Positions 59,691 to 64,000 of a stretch of 64,000 bases of DNA are shown here, one piece after another. Source of the DNA: Anastatus disparis. Its lineage: Eukaryota > Arthropoda > Insecta > Hymenoptera > Eupelmidae. Made by a program: the position numbers and the translations under genes. The notes under the pieces were generated by a model. The model had not been told where the DNA came from. It made no database searches and saw only the letters and a program-made list of their open reading frames with translations. Numbering within the stretch: the first letter of the stretch is position 1; each line of letters begins with the position of its first letter. Location of the stretch: the NCBI GenBank assembly GCA_017163975.1, contig JAFFSR010000397.1, positions 27,501-91,500 on the forward strand. Reading direction: 5' to 3'.

Positions 59691-62600
59691 TTAACTGTAT
59701 TTTGAATTATGTTTACACGGCATTTCATGTCGTACAATTGGTAATGTTTGCCTGAAATCTCCTGATACAATTACAGTTCTACCATCGAAGGTTTATTTCA
59801 CATCGCATAAATCTTGAATAAGACGATCAACTGCTTCAAAAGCAATTTTTGAAGTCATGGATATTCCATCCCAAATAATTATTTGTGTTCCCTTTGTTTG
59901 CTTTCTGCAGAATTAGGCTCAACATTACAAGTTGTACAATCTATTATAGTTAAGAGGACGCGTTATCTCTCTATCCTTTTCTAATTGAAAAATGTAGGTT
60001 TTTGGAAAAACTACTAGTTATTACTAGCAATTAATAATTGTCCGCAACTTGTACAGTAAAAAACAATATTTTTTCTAATGAGAACAAATTAATTCTCTAG
60101 CCTAACTTATGATTTTGTAAGTATGCCAAACTTTTTTTGAAAACAAAGCATCAAAATTAATTTGTTCTTATCAGAAAAAATATTGCTTTTTACTGTACAA
60201 GTTGCGGATAACTTTTAATCTTTATCAATAATCGTTAGTTTTTTCAAAAACCTACATTTTTCAATTAGAAAAGGATAGAGAGATCCAGCGTCCTCTTAAC
60301 GGTAGTTTAAATGTTGTATGCACGGTTTTTCCATCAACTAATAAATTCGCTGCTATAGCTGTCCAAGTTACACATAAATAATGTATAGTATGATATTTAA
60401 AATAAACTATTAAAACGTTGAGTAAATAATTTTTTCCACTTCCACCTGGTCCATATATAAAAATATTTTTTTCTTTTATTTGGTTGATTAAACTTTTTAT
60501 AGTAGAGTTCAATATTTGCCTTTGTTTATCATTAAAAAAATTGATTTTCATTTCTAATTCATTAAGAATATTATTATTTAATTGAAAATTGTTTGATTAT
60601 TATCTTCTTCTATAAATGTGCTTATGTTAGATGAATTAAAATCGTTTAAAGAAAATCCATCAACTCGTAAATTATTTTTAATAATATTCAATGCAAAATT
60701 TTCACTTATATTTTTTCGTATTTAGAATGGTATAACTTATCTTTATATTTTTCATGTAAATCTCGTGCATTTATAGGATAATGAAAAACGCAAATGAAAG
60801 CAAATAATTCATAAAGAATATAAAGGAATTCTGTTGAAGATGCTTCTTCGAAACATCTATTCCATTCTTCATCTTCATTAATTAATTGTTTTGCCTTAGC
60901 GGCCGCTTAAAACGAAATGTACATCACATCAACAGTACACAAAGCTTCAAAAGATGTGGCTCCTTTAACATGTGATAGTAATAACCTAATAAAATAACGT
61001 TCCTTATCTTTCAGACTTACTAAGTACATTCTACTAAGTATTGGTTTTCTTTCTCTTTTTTATTTTCTTCCATTTTTTCAGTTTTCCATCAAATGTATAC
61101 AAATTTGGTATTTCTGAATACAAGTAATTTCGCGCTTCAAAATCTTCTTTATTCAATTCAAAATATGCTGTTAATGTTGTTCCCACATTTTTTGCATGAT
61201 CATTTCTTCTTTTCCTTCTTTAAAAAATACGTTTTGTTGATTTTCTTCATGAACGCTTAGACGTTTTATGGTATATGAAATAATATGTAAAGGATATTCT
61301 TATAATCTGTGCATTGCTTGAGGTGGACATAAATATCGTGTATCAATGTATTATTGGGTTTCGTCATATTCATATACAACATTTTCACCATTGTCATTTT
61401 GAAAAGTGTCTTTATTTTCTGATTGAAAATCCACACTTACTTGATGTATTTTAATGTATGCACAATCATGATCTTTATAACAGTATTTGAATAAATATTT
61501 AATGCAGTGTACAGTGGAACAAACTTCTACGTTTATGTGTGCATTAAATTTCATTAATAAGTAAGGATCATAAGGAACAACAAATCCATTATCTGCAATT
61601 TTTTCTGTAAATTTATTTTTGAGAATTATTTTTACGCCATCATTTTTACGTTTGTATAGTGGATATCCATTGGATTTAAATGTTGTTGTATCATTAAATT
61701 TTCTTAGAAAATTTTCAGTACATTGTTTCGTATTTTTATCCATACACGGACAATTTATATTTTGCATACCACAGGTGCCGCGTATCATAAATTTTTCAAC
61801 AATACTATATAATTTTAGATAAATATCTCTATTTTGGATTTCTGCACTTATTATTTTATTAACTTTTTCGGAAATATCAAATTTATCATTTTTATCCAAG
61901 AGTAAGTTGTTACTAACATATGCATATGCGGTAATCCTCGTTTTTGAAATTCAATTACATAACTATATGCTATACATTTTCCTAATATTCCCTTTTTTAT
62001 TACTAAATTTTTTAATTTTTCTACTTTTTGATAAAATACTTTTGTTATAATATCTGGTATATCTATTGCATTTTCATGAATTTCCAAGTTTCCAGTTTTT
62101 TCTTTCCGATGTAGGTTACAGGTCATAGTTACAAAATTTTCAGGTTTACCACGATAATTTACAAGTGTCATTAAGTCAATGTAATATTGTTTTAAAAATC
62201 GTGGACTTCCTGTAAAGTTTGACGATAATATTACCATTTTTTCAATTTTTGAAAAATTTAATTTTTTTTGTTGTATAAATAGTCCATAACACCTTTGTAA
62301 CAATCACTTCTTAATACGTTTTGGTTTTTTCGTATAAAATATAATCTGGAGGTTTCAACTTTTTCAAACGTATCAACTTAGGGAATGAATTAAATTCATT
62401 TACAACACTAAATCTATAATTATGAAATTTCAAATTTGAAATATTAGATTTTCCAAATTTACTTTTCATGATTAGCATCCATCCAAAACCACCATTAGGA
62501 TGAATAAGCGGATATGTCATAGGATATGTATGTTTGCTAATTGTCGGTATACTAATTGGTTTATCATACATAGAGTAAATGACAATATCACGTTCAATAG

Positions 62601-63440
62601 GATAACGGAAAGACGATGAACAATAGGATCACGTTTAATAGGATAACGAGAAGACGATCTTCCAGGAAGATCGTCTTCTCCAACATATACTATTGCAAGG
62701 TAGGTAGATTATATCTATTTAACACATCGTTGTAGTTCTACTTCTTCTACTTTATGCATCATTTTATAGGCTTTGGCATAAGGGTTAATGTCTCTTATCA
62801 AGATATCTAAATGTCTTAATAATGTTAAATTTATATTAAACTTATTCTGTTCAATCGTTGCCATCTCATTATCTAAAATATATAATTGTCCATATTTACG
62901 TGCTTCATCTTTATTAGGATGTAACGCATATACATTATGGTAAATTTGTCCACATATTCTAATAACTTGTGGTCCTATACCCGGTGATGTATCAAAATTG
63001 GCACCAAAATTTGCGAATGCCGAAACATCATTGTACAACCTAACATTTCCTCGAAAATCAATAATTTCTTCCGTTAATTCAGTTGCTAAAAACTTTTATT
63101 GTTCTGGGTAAGGAGGATTTTCTAACAATTCTACTTTACCTTTATGACAACAATTGAAGAAATCGTTACTTTTAGTATATGCGAAAGCAGAATGTTTCGC
63201 ATCACAATAAACACATGTATTTGTCATGGAACCAATGTTATTTTCAGATATGAGATTTCCATCGAAATATATATTTGCTATACAACCAATCAGTTTTGAA
63301 TTAATTTTTTTAGTTAATATTTTTTTATTTAATTTTTTTAATTTTTTTTCTACCTTGCCCTTAATTGTTTTATCAATAACTTTGTTCAATACAATATTAT
63401 GATTGTTATTATAATTATTATTATTGTAATTTTCATTATA
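59690..63440 (-). pseudogene. Helitron Rep-helicase relic
   Basis: Minus strand, N to C. 63389-63100: zinc-finger-like CVYCDAKHSAF, FNCCHKGKVELLENPPYPEQ. 63080-62715: VSAFANFGANF, GIGPQVIRICGQIYHNVYAL, NPYAKAYKMMHKVEE. 62520-62310: degraded YPL.HPNGGFGW. 62303-61890: Rep, with ENFVTMTCN, AYSYVIEFQKRGLPHMHML (HUH metal ligands HMH). 61899-61351: KIISAEIQ, CMDKNTKQC, FVVPYDPYLLMKFNAHINVE, and IKYLFKYCYK with two Tyr three residues apart, the Rep catalytic pair. 61350-60560: decayed linker. 60551-59690: PIF1-like helicase with IFIYGPGGSGKNYLLN (Walker A Thr to Asn), TVHTTFKLPL, IIIWDGISMTSKIAFEAVDR and VIVSGDFRQTLPIV. The C-terminal helicase motifs are missing. HUH and Tyr pair survive, but frameshifts (near 61890, 62310, 62600), stops, a MITE and the truncation make it inactive. 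Confidence 0.92.
59954..60295. mobile_element. 342-bp TTAA-flanked MITE inside Helitron helicase
   Basis: TTAA at 59950-59953 and 60296-60299. Ends are GAGGACGCGTTATCTCTCTA and, from the right, GAGGACGCTGGATCTCTCTA, with arms of about 130 bp. Excision with one TTAA restores the helicase reading FKLPL-TIIDCTTCN. Confidence 0.95.
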
Positions 63441-64000
63441 ATTATTGTCTTAAATTTTCAATCGTTTGCACTTAATAAATAATATCTTTAACCTTTAGAG
63501 GGCCGGAATACGCGTAACAATCATTTTTTACTTGTGTTTTCTTAATAATATCGGCATTTTCCAATTTTTAATTTTTAATTAGAACCATTCTCTCATATTC
63601 ACTATATTGTTCACTAATAACTTTTCTATAAGTCTCTTTTTTGCGTAATTTTTCTTTTTCATGCAATTTTTTCAATTTATTAGTATCTCCATTTCCAATT
63701 GATTTTATTTTTTATATCTTGATATTTTCAATTTCTTTTATATTTATTTGGTTGTTCTTCTTTCATTTTTATGTAAGCTTTTTTCTTACGTGTAGCTTCA
63801 TTTATACGTATTTGTTCCATTTTATTAGTACCCTTTATTATCTTTCATTTCATTTTTGTTATTTTAGTATTTTTCAATTTTTCTTTATATTTATTGGGTT
63901 GTATTTCTTTAATTTTTATATAGTCTTCTTTTTTACGTAAAGCTTCATTCGCACGTATTTGTAACAATTAATCAATAGTCATTATTTCCTTGAATTTCAA
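63441..64000 (-). pseudogene. Helitron upstream/N-terminal region, partial
   Basis: The minus-strand translation of 63970-63745 contains two copies of a module: IRANEALRKKEDYIKIKEIQ followed by PNKYKEKLK, and IRINEATRKKKAYIKMKEEQ followed by PNKYKRN. A stop separates them, and later frames break. Such basic N-terminal repeats (R.NEA.RK...QP..Y) precede the Rep domain in Helitron proteins I have seen, so this is probably the start of the relic, continuing beyond the window edge. Confidence 0.55.

Overview
The window is AT-rich eukaryotic nuclear DNA, most likely from an insect. The evidence is an R1-clade LINE, a DD41D-spaced mariner (a group I know mainly from insects), two tRNA-derived SINEs, two Helitron relics, short GT-AG introns and very long microsatellites. 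No bacterial operons, ribosome-binding sites, CRISPR arrays or plasmid functions are visible. I found no intact host gene. Nearly everything recognisable is a transposable element (TE), a TE relic or a satellite, much of it nested.

Layout. 1-540: (AAT)n array. 600-813: TTAA-flanked MITE. 1728-4360: short-TIR element with a tandem array inside each end. 5270-5743: SINE with perfect 15-bp target-site duplications (TSDs). 6452-10729: giant fold-back with arms of about 1.35 kb around a decayed CXC-domain gene that is split by a 557-bp MITE. 10952-13515: second fold-back with two nested MITEs. 14905-17980: LINE ORF1 relic split by a 2.44-kb TIR element holding a Mutator-like transposase relic. 18633-24426: two adjacent inverted-repeat elements. 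26377-28407: decayed multi-exon gene, resembling BEN-type insect proteins, invaded by a 12-bp palindromic satellite. 29346-39890: C-rich/G-rich inverted flanks around a Helitron helicase relic, an unknown ORF, a mariner with its decayed transposase, and a 929-bp TIR element. 41109-44854: 3.7-kb (ATC)n array touching an R1-clade LINE (44856 to about 49500). 51020-53540: fold-back repeats, a second SINE and a 151-bp satellite. 54560-56545: Jockey-like LINE split by a MITE. 58200-59690: 22-bp-like satellite. 59690-64000: Helitron Rep-helicase relic on the minus strand, also split by a MITE.

The window works as a stratified record of transposition rather than as a set of cooperating genes. Several insertions can be proven from the sequence alone, because removing the element plus one TSD copy restores an interrupted reading frame (CXC gene, LINE ORF1, LINE RT, Helitron helicase) or because an unoccupied paralogous site lies elsewhere in the window. 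Six palindromic elements share TTAA target sites, and four of these share GAGG-type ends, which points to one trans-mobilised family. Family assignments rest on motif recognition by eye. No database search was possible.
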